Of a DNA stretch of 64,000 nt, positions 43,840-52,540 are shown one piece after another. Origin of the DNA: Bacillus sp. CH30_1T (lineage in GTDB: Bacteria; Bacillota; Bacilli; Bacillales; Bacillaceae_B). The stretch lies in assembly GCF_008364765.1 (NCBI RefSeq), contig NZ_VTUY01000015.1, positions 1 through 64,000 on the forward strand, written 5' to 3'. A program made the position numbers and the translations under genes. Position 1 is the first letter of the stretch. The number at the start of each line of letters is the position of its first letter. The notes below the pieces were generated by a model. It saw nothing but the letters and a program-made list of their open reading frames with translations. It was not told the DNA's origin and did not search any database.

Positions 43840-44499
43840 ATGAAAAAGAAGGAAGTCGGTAATATCTTGTTGTTCATTACCATATTACTGCTCCTCATGT
43901 GGCTGAGCCGGAATTTCTTTAACGTAAAGCCACATGACATCAGAGATTGGATAGTGTCCTTCGGTATTTGGGCTCCTATTGTTTTTGTTGTCGCCTATAC
44001 GATTCGCCCGCTGATTCTTTTTCCAGCTTCCATCCTCTCATTGGCTGCAGGTCTTGCTTTCGGTGCATTTGAAGGCTTCACCTACATTTTGATCGGAGCT
44101 TTAGGTGGTGCAACGGTAGCCTATTATACTGCAAGATTCCTTGGGGCAAAACTATTAAAAAGACCATCTCCACGTATGATTAAGATCCGCGAGAAGATGG
44201 AGGAGAACGGTTTTGTTTATGTATTACTATTACGGCTCGTCCCTTTTTTAAACTTCGATCTCATCAGTTACCTTGCCGGCATGGGAAAGGTGAGATACAT
44301 CCCATTCATCTTCGCTACAGCCATCGGGATCTTACCTGGTACGTTTGGGTATGTATTTCTGGGGTCAAGCTTGGTAGGAGAAGATCGAACGAATGTATAT
44401 ATTGCTATCGGCTTTTTCTTGATGATGATCATCGTGCCTTTAATCTTTAAGAAAAAAATGAAAGACTGGCTGGGATTATCGAGTAAAGATGACAAGTAA
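43840..44499 (+). CDS. TVP38/TMEM64 family membrane protein (YdjX/YdjZ-like)
   Basis: 219-residue VTT-domain protein with about six hydrophobic segments. TIRPLILFPASILSLAAGLAF and LLRLVPFLNFDLISYLAGMG are the paired re-entrant loop motifs. E. coli YdjX and YdjZ belong to the same family and lie beside ynjABCDEF. Starts 11 bases after the ATPase gene with AGGAGGGAAG as ribosome site, so part of the same operon. Confidence 0.88.
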   Translation: MKKKEVGNILLFITILLLLMWLSRNFFNVKPHDIRDWIVSFGIWAPIVFVVAYTIRPLILFPASILSLAAGLAFGAFEGFTYILIGALGGATVAYYTARFLGAKLLKRPSPRMIKIREKMEENGFVYVLLLRLVPFLNFDLISYLAGMGKVRYIPFIFATAIGILPGTFGYVFLGSSLVGEDRTNVYIAIGFFLMMIIVPLIFKKKMKDWLGLSSKDDK

Positions 44500-44513
44500 A
44501 GGATGGGAAACAC

Positions 44514-45095
44514 ATGTTAGATACGCATGCCCGTAAGTTGGTGCAGCCAAGTATAGAGGGAACAGCACGTTTGCTTTTAAAAAGGGGATTATCAGCCAAT
44601 CAAGTAACGTTGATTGCTTTTATAGTAGGCTCAGCTACAGGTCTGGTTTATTATTTTGGATTCCCGATCTTAGCCGTTATCATATTATGGGTATCCGGCT
44701 TTTTGGACGCAGTCGATGGTACCATGGCCCGATTAACCAAGCCATCCCCCTTTGGAACAGTCATGGATGTCACCTTTGATCGAATCGTCGAGATCAGTGT
44801 CATTCTGGGCGTTGCTTTCATACACCCAGAGATTATGTGGGCGCTTCTTTTACTAAGTGTATCCATCATTATTTCCATGACCATTTTCTTGACAGTCGGA
44901 GCCGTATCGGAGAAACAGGGAATGAAATCTTTTTATTATCAGGCAGGACTTGCTGAAAGGACGGAAGGATTCATTCTGTTCAGCGTCATGATGCTATTTC
45001 CGTCCATCGTCCTGTGGACCACCTTACTTTTTTTTGCAGTGGAATTGTACACGGGCTTACAGCGATTTTTAGAAGCGAAACGATTACTTTCATAA
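44514..45095 (+). CDS. CDP-alcohol phosphatidyltransferase (YnjF-like)
   Basis: 193-residue membrane enzyme of the CDP-alcohol phosphotransferase family. Catalytic signature D65..D68-G69-x2-A72-R73-x7-G81-x3-D85-x3-D89 (DAVDGTMAR, then FGTVMDVTFD). Transfers a phosphatidyl group from CDP-diacylglycerol, or a related group, to an unknown alcohol. E. coli ynjF encodes a member of the same family in the comparable cluster. Fourteen bases after the TVP38 gene. Confidence 0.9.
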   Translation: MLDTHARKLVQPSIEGTARLLLKRGLSANQVTLIAFIVGSATGLVYYFGFPILAVIILWVSGFLDAVDGTMARLTKPSPFGTVMDVTFDRIVEISVILGVAFIHPEIMWALLLLSVSIIISMTIFLTVGAVSEKQGMKSFYYQAGLAERTEGFILFSVMMLFPSIVLWTTLLFFAVELYTGLQRFLEAKRLLS

Positions 45096-45107
45096 GGAGA
45101 GATCAAG

Positions 45108-46532
45108 ATGGATCAATACGATTTGATAGTAATAGGAGGAGGGGCAGGTGGACTAACCGTCGCATCAGGAGCCGCGTCTCTTGGAGCAAAAGTCGCCCTC
45201 ATCGAAAAGAGCGGTCTTCTCGGCGGAGACTGCCTGCACTTTGGGTGCGTTCCATCCAAGGCATTCATCCAATCTGCGAGAGAAGTGGCTGTGATCCGGG
45301 CAAGCAATGACTATGGTTTCGAAACAAAGGGTTCAGTCGATATGAAAAAGGTAAAGGAGAGAGTCACAGAAGCCATTGCCCATATTCAACAACATGACGA
45401 TCCCGATCGATTCCTGCAATTAGGGGTCGATATTTACTTTGGCGGAGCAGAGTTTATTGATCCTCACACGATTTTAGTGGAAAAAGAGGACCGGATATCC
45501 GGGAAGAGAATAGTCGTTGCAACAGGGTCAAGTCCGCTCATTCCTGGGATTGAAGGCTTGGAAGACGTTGAGTATCATACGAATGAAACTGTTTTTGAAG
45601 TAGATGAACTGCCCCGCCGAGTCGTGTTTATCGGAGGAGGTCCGATTGGTTTAGAGCTGGCACAAGCATTCTCTCATTTGGGATCAGAAACCGTTGTCCT
45701 TGAGAAGCACGATGAGATTCTGGGGAAGGAAGATAAGGAAATCCGTGAAGCAGCAACATGTATATTGGAAAAGGATATTCGGTTTATCTATGGAGCGGAC
45801 ATTAAATGTGTTTCGGAGCGGGATGGACAGAAAGTGGTTCAATATGTGAAAGACGGCGTAGAGCAATCTGTGGATGGAAACTTATTATTCCTGGCAACGG
45901 GCCGCAAACCTGGGACAGAATCTTTGAATCTTCCCGCTGCGGGAGTTGAGGTAGATGCCCGGGGCTTCATCAAAGTAAATGACGAACTAAGAACGAACCA
46001 TTCTCATATCTTCGCCATCGGGGACGTCAATGGTCAATACCCTTTCACCCATGGGGCAGGAATGGAAGGGAAGCTTGTCGTCCAAAATGCCGTATTCGGT
46101 TTGAAACGTAAAGTTTCTTACAACAAACTTCCATGGACAACCTATACCACACCTGAGATCTTTCATATCGGGCTAACAGAGGAAGAGGCTGTGGAACAAG
46201 GTTTAGAGTACAAAGTTTATAAAAAAACATTAGACGAAGTTGATCGGTTCGTAGCAGACCATAACACAGATGGCCTCGTCAAAATCATCACAGACGGAAG
46301 CGGGAAGATTCTCGGTGCCCACGCAGTCGGTTCCGGCGCAGGAGACTGGATGCAACCCGTCGTGTTCGCCATGCAAAAAGGAAGCAAAATCGGCGCACTG
46401 TCCAATATGGTCTATCCCTACCCGAATCACGCTGCAGCCGTACAGCAGGTTGCGGATCTGTATTGGAGAGAGAAGCTGTTCGAGGGTGTGCTGCCTGTGA
46501 TTAGTAAGAAGTTTGTTGAAATTTTTAGATGA
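45108..46532 (+). CDS. FAD-dependent pyridine nucleotide-disulfide oxidoreductase (mercuric reductase-like)
   Basis: 474-residue class I flavoprotein disulfide reductase. FAD motif IGGGAGGLTVASGAA at 9-23, redox pair Cys42-x4-Cys47 (GGDCLHFGCVPSK), NAD(P) motif FIGGGPIGLELAQ, second FAD motif FAIGDVNG and a dimerisation domain. The usual C-terminal His-Glu dyad region reads PYPNHAAAVQQ, unlike true lipoamide or mercuric reductases, so substrate is unknown. Last gene of the ynj-like operon, 12 bases after the phosphatidyltransferase; terminator follows. Confidence 0.9.
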   Translation: MDQYDLIVIGGGAGGLTVASGAASLGAKVALIEKSGLLGGDCLHFGCVPSKAFIQSAREVAVIRASNDYGFETKGSVDMKKVKERVTEAIAHIQQHDDPDRFLQLGVDIYFGGAEFIDPHTILVEKEDRISGKRIVVATGSSPLIPGIEGLEDVEYHTNETVFEVDELPRRVVFIGGGPIGLELAQAFSHLGSETVVLEKHDEILGKEDKEIREAATCILEKDIRFIYGADIKCVSERDGQKVVQYVKDGVEQSVDGNLLFLATGRKPGTESLNLPAAGVEVDARGFIKVNDELRTNHSHIFAIGDVNGQYPFTHGAGMEGKLVVQNAVFGLKRKVSYNKLPWTTYTTPEIFHIGLTEEEAVEQGLEYKVYKKTLDEVDRFVADHNTDGLVKIITDGSGKILGAHAVGSGAGDWMQPVVFAMQKGSKIGALSNMVYPYPNHAAAVQQVADLYWREKLFEGVLPVISKKFVEIFR

Positions 46533-46545
46533 GAGATATCGAAGG

Positions 46546-46577
46546 CGCGACTGCTGGGAGGCGGTTGCGTTTTTTTG
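46546..46577 (+). terminator. Intrinsic terminator of the ynj-like operon
   Basis: 9-bp stem CGCGACTGC/GCGGTTGCG with G-U pairs then seven T. Confidence 0.8.
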
Positions 46578-46601
46578 TTGATATGGAGTGTGTTCAACAA
46601 T

Positions 46602-46682
46602 TTGGCACAATAAATCCCGCAAGAGGCACAACAAACTTCAAAAGTGGCACAAGTTTGTGGGAAAGTGGCACAACACAAAACA
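46602..46682 (+). repeat. Tandem array 2: four units, 21-bp period (GGCACAA family)
   Basis: Cores start at 46604, 46625, 46646 and 46667, exactly 21 bases apart: TTTGGCACAATAAA, AGAGGCACAACAAA, AGTGGCACAAGTTT, AGTGGCACAACACA, with variable 7-base segments between. Unit-by-unit they copy array 1 (first unit ends TAAA, third ends GTTT). It lies about 95 bases before the start of the broken NERD gene. Confidence 0.85.
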
Positions 46683-46777
46683 GCATAGTCTAAAATACAT
46701 ATTATATTTGGATTTTTAAAGGTTTTTTCATGCCGGTGTCGAATAGGTTAAGGTAAGAAAAAGAAGGAGTTGATAAA

Positions 46778-47750
46778 TTGATCGCTAAAAACAGGGAAAT
46801 CCCACGTAGAATCTTGATGAATGAAGCATTAATAGAGAGGCTGACGCCAATCCATTATCTCTTGCAGGTCATTAAAACAGATCTGGCCAAACGAAAGGCA
46901 GGTTACCGAGGAGAGTTGCAGTTAGATTACCATTTGCAGTTTATTTCTAAAGATAAGAATATAATGATCTTGCATGATCTCCGTTTAGAAATAGAGGCCG
47001 TTACTTCCAAATCGATACCCTCCTCCTGACTTCATATCTCGTCATTGTATTAGAAGTGAAACACATATCTGGAACCTACACGTTAGATTCAAGGTTCGAC
47101 CAGGCTATTCGCAAGCTTGCAGATAAAGAGGAGGCTTTCAGCCATCCTGTCACCCAGGTTGAGCGTCAGAAAAAGCAGTTGATTCGATGGTTCACAAAAA
47201 TGAAGGTCCCCTCAATCCCGATCGCCACGCTTGTAGTTATGACAAATCTTGAATACCACTTCACAAAATGAAAAATATCATAATGTTGTCAGAGTGGAAA
47301 ATGTAGAAGAGCGAATCCTCTCGCTTCTCACCTACTACCATAAAGAACATTTTCCCATTAAACAAGTAAGAAAATTATCCAACTTATTAGTGAAAAAGCA
47401 TGCACCTCTAATAGCCTTTCCTGATGAAATATATGGCATATCCACAGGGGAATTAATAACAGGGGTACAATGTCCGGAGTGTCAACATTTGCCCATGTTA
47501 AGAAAATATGGGCATTGGCATTGCCTAATGTGCAGTGGAAAATCCAAAGACGCACACATTTCGGCACTACGGGACTATTCCTTGTTACTATCTCAACAAA
47601 TAACAAACAAACAAGTAAGAAATTTTCTCCACCTGGAATCGAGAAAGACCGCACTTAATATACTTCATTCCTTGAACCTCCACTCAACAGGGGGGACAAA
47701 CAATAAAACCTATCATTTCACCCTCCATACCGCCCCACAAACCGCACATC
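46778..47750 (+). pseudogene. NERD-domain protein, frameshifted
   Basis: Homologue of the intact gene at 56800, in three frames. Frame 1 (46778-about 47000) gives KRKAGYRGELQLDYHLQF and HDLRLEIE; frame 2 continues RYFQIDTLLLTS and LEVKHISG to a stop at 47271; frame 3 (from about 47250) gives ITGVQCPECQHLPML and CLMC up to about 47700. So there are two frameshifts, near 46995 and near 47265. TTG start with AAGGAG upstream. The reading frame has no family-like stop and runs into the convergent oxidoreductase gene. Sequencing error is possible but two independent shifts make decay more likely. Confidence 0.82.
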
Positions 47751-48806
47751 AATCCAATTCTTCAACCGCCAGGCCCAGCCGCTGACCAATGAAAATGATC
47801 CGTACGTTAAAAAGCCTCGTTTATCTCCTATCGACATGATTGCAAGGTAGCGTTTTTGAGGCTCAAAGGGAATGATTTTACCGTTCACCGCTGCCCCGTT
47901 CAGGTTCTTCCACAGGACAGGTCCTTGGCGTACCGCTGTCACCCCATTTTTCGGAATATCGGGAAAGTCCTTTAAAGTGGCGCAGTCGCCCGTAGCAAAT
48001 ACGTTCGGGTATTCGACGGATTGAAGATAGCTGTTCACCATTAGAAAGCCTTTTTCATTTGTCGGTAAAATACTGCTCCCAAATAGTGGCGGAGCTTTTG
48101 GCCCACCTAAGAAGATGACTTCATCGTAGTCGATACTTGTTCCGTCACCTGTATACACGTGAGTTTCATCTACTATATCTACGCGTCCCTGATATAGCTC
48201 TACCCCTTTTGAAAGGGTAACACCGGTTATTTTTTTTGAAGAATAAGATCCGGCTTTTTCTAAGAGGGGGGAGGAATGAACAACCGTTACCAAATGATCC
48301 TTAAAGCCGTTGTCTATTTTCCATGCCTTCAATGACAACGCCATTTCAATACTCGCTGCCCCGCCACCGATAAAGACGGTTCTCCTGCTGCTATGCAACT
48401 TCTCTATTTGCTCAGGGAATCGATAGTTTGGTTTGATTGGAAGATTGTGTTCATGTAAGCCCTCGATTTCCAATGAGTCGTTACGGGATCCAATGTCGAA
48501 GGAAACAAAGTCGTAAGTGAAAATGTCCCCTTTGTCCGTTAGAAGGTACTGTTGATCAGGATCGATCGATAGAACGGTTCTTTCGACGAATTCACATTCA
48601 GCGTCCTCACACAATCTCTCTAGATCGATTCGCGTTTCCTCTAACGAGTAGATTCCTTCCGTGTAACCAGAGAACATTCCTGAATAATATTGATAACGTG
48701 AAGGGGAAATGAGGACCCACTTCACGTTATCATCCTGATTTTCTATCCGTTTTTTTAAACAATGCAGGTGACTGTGTCCTCCACCGACTAAGATGATTGT
48801 TTTCAT
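47718..48806 (-). CDS. NADH dehydrogenase-like FAD oxidoreductase
   Basis: 362-residue flavoprotein with an NDH-2-like fold: VGGGHSHLHCLK at the N-terminus, second dinucleotide motif FIGGGAASIEMALSL near the middle, FATGDCATL and a C-terminal segment NGVTAVRQGPVLWKNL. The VGGGHSH start and overall look recall the NDH-like half that is fused to SelD in some bacteria, but no SelD domain is present here. Substrate is unknown. GGAGATTC lies upstream of the ATG. It overlaps tail-to-tail with the end of the NERD pseudogene. GNAT gene lies 12 bases upstream on the same strand. Confidence 0.82.
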   Translation of the reverse strand: MKTIILVGGGHSHLHCLKKRIENQDDNVKWVLISPSRYQYYSGMFSGYTEGIYSLEETRIDLERLCEDAECEFVERTVLSIDPDQQYLLTDKGDIFTYDFVSFDIGSRNDSLEIEGLHEHNLPIKPNYRFPEQIEKLHSSRRTVFIGGGAASIEMALSLKAWKIDNGFKDHLVTVVHSSPLLEKAGSYSSKKITGVTLSKGVELYQGRVDIVDETHVYTGDGTSIDYDEVIFLGGPKAPPLFGSSILPTNEKGFLMVNSYLQSVEYPNVFATGDCATLKDFPDIPKNGVTAVRQGPVLWKNLNGAAVNGKIIPFEPQKRYLAIMSIGDKRGFLTYGSFSLVSGWAWRLKNWIDVRFVGRYGG

Positions 48807-48818
48807 AATGAATCTCCT

Positions 48819-49370
48819 TTATAGAGGCCGTTGTTCTTCCCATTCCTCTCGAATCATGCCCATACGGATGGAATCGTAGTAGACACCATTGTAATAACGG
48901 CATTTACGCATTCTTCCTTCGAGTTTCATCCCGATTTTCTCTGCCGCCTTCATCATCCGTTCATTTCCTGACCATGTGGTGATGCCAACACGGCCAATTT
49001 CCTTTGATTGAAACAGGTGATCCACCCAGAGGGATAACGCTTCTGTTCCATAGCCTCCGTTCCAATAGGAAGGGTCATAAATGACGATGCCTGCTTCAAG
49101 CCATCTGGTAGGTTCGTACTCCCAATAATATCCAATGGTTCCAATGATGGTTCCGTCTACTTCAATGATGCGCTGGAATTCATCGCTGCGGCTTTTATTT
49201 TTTTTGGATGATTTTATGTACTCTTCACGTGTTAAGCGTTTATGTTCAAAATAAGGGGCGTCCCATTTTTTCCATTCTGGAGAGGGATCTCCATAAATAT
49301 AGTCCCATAGAGTAGGAAGATCTCTTTCTTCTATTTTTCTAAGTGTTACACGATGACCGGTTATTTTCAA
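48819..49370 (-). CDS. GNAT family N-acetyltransferase (RimJ/RimL-like)
   Basis: 183-residue acetyltransferase. VTLRKIEERDLPTLWDY opens the fold, GTIGYYWEYEPTRWLEAGIV forms the central strands, and YWNGGYGTEAL is the acetyl-CoA-binding motif; the closing AAEKIGMKLEGRMRKCRYYNG is typical of RimJ/RimL-type proteins. Acceptor unknown. Transcribed ahead of the oxidoreductase, probably in one unit. Confidence 0.88.
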   Translation of the reverse strand: MKITGHRVTLRKIEERDLPTLWDYIYGDPSPEWKKWDAPYFEHKRLTREEYIKSSKKNKSRSDEFQRIIEVDGTIIGTIGYYWEYEPTRWLEAGIVIYDPSYWNGGYGTEALSLWVDHLFQSKEIGRVGITTWSGNERMMKAAEKIGMKLEGRMRKCRYYNGVYYDSIRMGMIREEWEEQRPL

Positions 49371-49576
49371 TTCATGAGCACTCCTTTAATATGTAATATT
49401 TCCATTATACAGAAAATAGAGTTCTCATGAGGAGTTCGTTTAATCGAATAAAAAGAATGGATGCCAGTTATGAATTATGGAAGCGGAAAAGGCACTTGAA
49501 GCACATCCCGATAAAATGTTCATCCTTGAGGGAAAGAGACAAGAAGTAGAAGAATCCCTTCAACAAGAAAACAGAT

Positions 49577-49886
49577 GAGGCTGGGACAAAACTAAAAAAC
49601 CACCAAATAAAGACGAACATTTCAGTGTAGGCACTTAATGCCGCTAATGATTTCCGTGCAAGACTTCGCTTTCCGCGGGTAGCCCGTGAGCCTCCTCGGC
49701 AAGCCTGCGGGGTCTCACATAAGCTACTCTTCCCGCAGGAGTCTTCGTCTTGCACTCCAATCAACCGCTAGAAAGAGCTACATCTAAATGTCCATTTGAA
49801 CAAATTAAAAACCCGAACTAATTTGCCACTTAGAATGCAAATTAGTTCGGGTTTTAGTTAGGCTAAAACACTTTTGTCCCAGCCTC
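49577..49886. mobile_element. MITE-like element, 310 bp
   Basis: Inverted ends GAGGCTGGGACAAAA (49577-49591) and TTTTGTCCCAGCCTC (49872-49886). The interior contains a large palindrome bounded by TGCAAGAC (49657) and GTCTTGCA (49754) with CTTTCCGCGGGTAGCCCGTG, plus a strong hairpin (AACCCGAACTAATTTGC / GCAAATTAGTTCGGGTT) near 49809-49856. No transposase. This type of sequence is a familiar dispersed repeat in Bacillaceae genomes. It sits 9 bases from the stop of the symporter gene and may terminate it. Confidence 0.8.
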
Positions 49887-49895
49887 TTCTATATA

Positions 49896-51083
49896 TCAGC
49901 TTGCTTTTATTTTAGAAAGAGGTACTTTTTTTTTCTGTGTAAGCTTGTCCACAATCGACGTAATCGCACCATCACCTGTTACGTTACACGCTGTACCGAA
50001 GCTGTCTTGTGCAAGGTAAAGGGCGATCATGAGGGATGTCATTGTTGGACCAAAGCCTAACATCGTCTCAAGTAAACCCAGGGCAGCCATGACAGCTCCA
50101 CCCGGAACACCAGGTGCCGCAATCATCGTGATTCCAAGCATCAGAATAAATGGAAACAGCTGAATGAACTGTAACGCTTCTCCTTGAATGAACATAACCG
50201 CCATGGCACAGCTGACAAGGGTAATCGTGCTACCTGATAAATGGATCGTTGCAAGCAGTGGCACAGAGAAGTCCGCAATGCTTTCTCTTGAACCGATTTT
50301 CTTTGAGCGCTCAAGCGTCACGGGAATCGTAGAAGCCGATGATTGAGTCCCGAGTGCGGTAAAGTAAGCTGGGAGCATGCTTTTCATCATAGAAAGCGGG
50401 TTTTGTTTTCTTAAAGTTCCAGCAGTTGTATATTGTAAAATTAAAAAGACTACATGTAAAAGAATGATCATAACAAATACTTTAGCGAATACAGACATGA
50501 TGGCACTAACTTGTCCACCTTGAGTCATGTTCGCGAAAATTCCAAGAATATGAACCGGTAAGAGCGGAATAATGATTTTTTCAATCACAAGTTCAATGAT
50601 GTTTCTGAATTCATTCATGCCCTTTTGAAGAGCGTCTCCCTTAATGGCTGCCATTCCAAGACCAATGGTGAAGGCGATGAGTAGAGCCGTCATTACGCCC
50701 ATTACTGGTGGCATCTCCACTGTGAAGAACCCTTTTAGAAGAGCTTCTTCGGGATTTTCAAATGATTGAGACGTTTGATTTGCTAACAAAGTTGGGTAAA
50801 TAGACTTCGCAACCGCAAAGGCGAGTAAACCGGCTAACACCGTGGAACCATATGCGAGAGCTGTGGTTAAACCGAGAAGCTTACCAGCTCCTTTACCCAT
50901 GGATCCAATTCCTGGAGCAATAAATCCAATAATGATTAATGGAATAGCGAATCCTAGGAAATTACCGAATAATCCATTAAACGTAACGAAGATTTTAACG
51001 AACCACTCTGGTGCAAACGCTCCAATGACAATACCTAAAGCAATACCTAATAGGATCTTAGGCAGTAAACCTAGCTTTCTCAT
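49896..51083 (-). CDS. Dicarboxylate/amino acid:cation symporter (DAACS, SLC1-like)
   Basis: 395-residue membrane protein with the SLC1 fold: about eight helices and two hairpins. Hallmarks are the serine-rich TALGTQSSASTIPVTLERS, the HLSGSTITLVSCAM helix, AAPGVPGGAVMAAL and the NVTGDGAITSIVDKL end. Takes up an acidic or neutral amino acid, or a dicarboxylate, with Na+ or H+; exact substrate unknown. ATG 51083 has AAGGAGG nine bases upstream; the extension to 51134 lacks support. Monocistronic, with the MITE at its 3' end. Confidence 0.88.
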   Translation of the reverse strand: MRKLGLLPKILLGIALGIVIGAFAPEWFVKIFVTFNGLFGNFLGFAIPLIIIGFIAPGIGSMGKGAGKLLGLTTALAYGSTVLAGLLAFAVAKSIYPTLLANQTSQSFENPEEALLKGFFTVEMPPVMGVMTALLIAFTIGLGMAAIKGDALQKGMNEFRNIIELVIEKIIIPLLPVHILGIFANMTQGGQVSAIMSVFAKVFVMIILLHVVFLILQYTTAGTLRKQNPLSMMKSMLPAYFTALGTQSSASTIPVTLERSKKIGSRESIADFSVPLLATIHLSGSTITLVSCAMAVMFIQGEALQFIQLFPFILMLGITMIAAPGVPGGAVMAALGLLETMLGFGPTMTSLMIALYLAQDSFGTACNVTGDGAITSIVDKLTQKKKVPLSKIKAS

Positions 51084-51380
51084 CCTGGTGTCCTCCTTGA
51101 AAATACAAATGTTTTTAATAGAAAGATTGTACACTTTATAGGGGGATATTTTAATAGCTTTTCAAATAGGCGAAATCTTAAATGTATTCAGAATAATGTT
51201 ATCAACTCCCTGTCGCAGGACTAGTTTTCCTTTGCATACATATATAATGGGCCTTACTTAATGTCTTTCGAATCAAGACAAATGTGGTAATTTTTATTTT
51301 CCATAGGAATCATTCTTTCCCTTTCCGATGAAAGTGATAAAATAGAAACATCTATTGTGAATATTGGAGGTAACTCATAC

Positions 51381-52451
51381 ATGAAAACGAAGTTATGCTT
51401 ACTGTACGGCGGTAAATCTGCTGAACATAATGTATCCTTGCAAACAGCCAAGGCCGTGATCGGAGCCCTGGACTTAAATAAATATGAAATTCACCCTATT
51501 TTCATCTCTACGGAAGGCGGGTGGATCAAAGGTCCACAACTGAATGCTCCCGTTGAAGATGTGAAAGCATTACAGTTTAAGGATGGGGAAGAAATTGCCC
51601 CTAATGCCTTAAGTACATCCATCACTCCTTCTGGGTCTGTTGGGTACGACATGATCTTCCCATTGCTTCACGGACCGAATGGGGAAGACGGTACGGTTCA
51701 GGGGATGCTTGAACTGTTAAATCTTCCGTATGTAGGGAATGGCGTTCTTGCCTCATCTGCTGGAATGGATAAAGTCATCATGAAGAATTTATTTGCTCAA
51801 GCAGGCATTCCGCAAGTCAATTACACATGGTTCATCCGCAGCACATGGAAAGGGAACCCTGAGTCTACTTACAAACAAGTGGAAGATGAGATTGGCTATC
51901 CATGTTTTGTAAAACCAGCTAACTTAGGTTCATCAGTAGGAATCAGCAAATGTACGTCCCGTGAAGAACTGCAGACTGCCTTCGAGGAAGCGTTCCAGTT
52001 TGACCGTAAAATTATCATCGAAGAAGGTGTGAAAGCACGTGAAATTGAGCTTGGTGTATTAGGGAATGACCAACCGGAGTGCTCAGTTGCGGGCGAAATC
52101 GTACCGAAAAAAGACTTCTATGATTACAAAGCGAAATATGAAGACGGAGATACTGCCCTCATCATTCCTGCAGAAGTAGAAGGAAGCATTTACAATGAAA
52201 TGAAGAATATCGCGATTCAATCTTATAAAGCCCTGGATTGTTCAGGACTTGTGCGTGCGGACTTCTTCTTAACAGAAGATGGTCAGATTTATATGAATGA
52301 AGTCAACACAATGCCCGGCTTCACACCATTCAGTATGTTCCCGCTTCTATGGAAGCACACTGGGGTAGACTATCCTACCCTGATCGGAAAATTAGTAGAG
52401 CTTGGCTTAGAACGTTATCAAGAAAAACAAACAATTAAACATACGATGTAA
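51381..52451 (+). CDS. ddl: D-alanine--D-alanine ligase
   Basis: ATP-grasp enzyme making D-Ala-D-Ala for peptidoglycan. 356 residues: [17 protein letters not shown] near the N-terminus, [37 protein letters not shown] (ATP-grasp) and [17 protein letters not shown] at the active site. GGAGGT lies ten bases before the ATG at 51381; the frame opens upstream at 51357 without support. Followed by murF, the next enzyme to use its product. Confidence 0.97.
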   Translation: MKTKLCLLYGGKSAEHNVSLQTAKAVIGALDLNKYEIHPIFISTEGGWIKGPQLNAPVEDVKALQFKDGEEIAPNALSTSITPSGSVGYDMIFPLLHGPNGEDGTVQGMLELLNLPYVGNGVLASSAGMDKVIMKNLFAQAGIPQVNYTWFIRSTWKGNPESTYKQVEDEIGYPCFVKPANLGSSVGISKCTSREELQTAFEEAFQFDRKIIIEEGVKAREIELGVLGNDQPECSVAGEIVPKKDFYDYKAKYEDGDTALIIPAEVEGSIYNEMKNIAIQSYKALDCSGLVRADFFLTEDGQIYMNEVNTMPGFTPFSMFPLLWKHTGVDYPTLIGKLVELGLERYQEKQTIKHTM

Positions 52452-52540
52452 CACGCGATACTTGGGACTGACCAGAAGATTCACCGTCTAAAGGCAGTCC
52501 CTGCTCTGTTTTTATTAAAAAGAGTAAAAGGAGAAAGCGA

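Noticed and set aside
49468-49764. Minus-strand 98-codon frame
   Set aside because: Lies mostly inside the MITE-like element; such frames over this repeat are chance products of its GC-rich palindrome.
52465-52520. Terminator between ddl and murF
   Set aside because: The GGGACTG/CAGTCCC pairing leaves a long loop and the T run is distant; too weak to annotate as a separate terminator.
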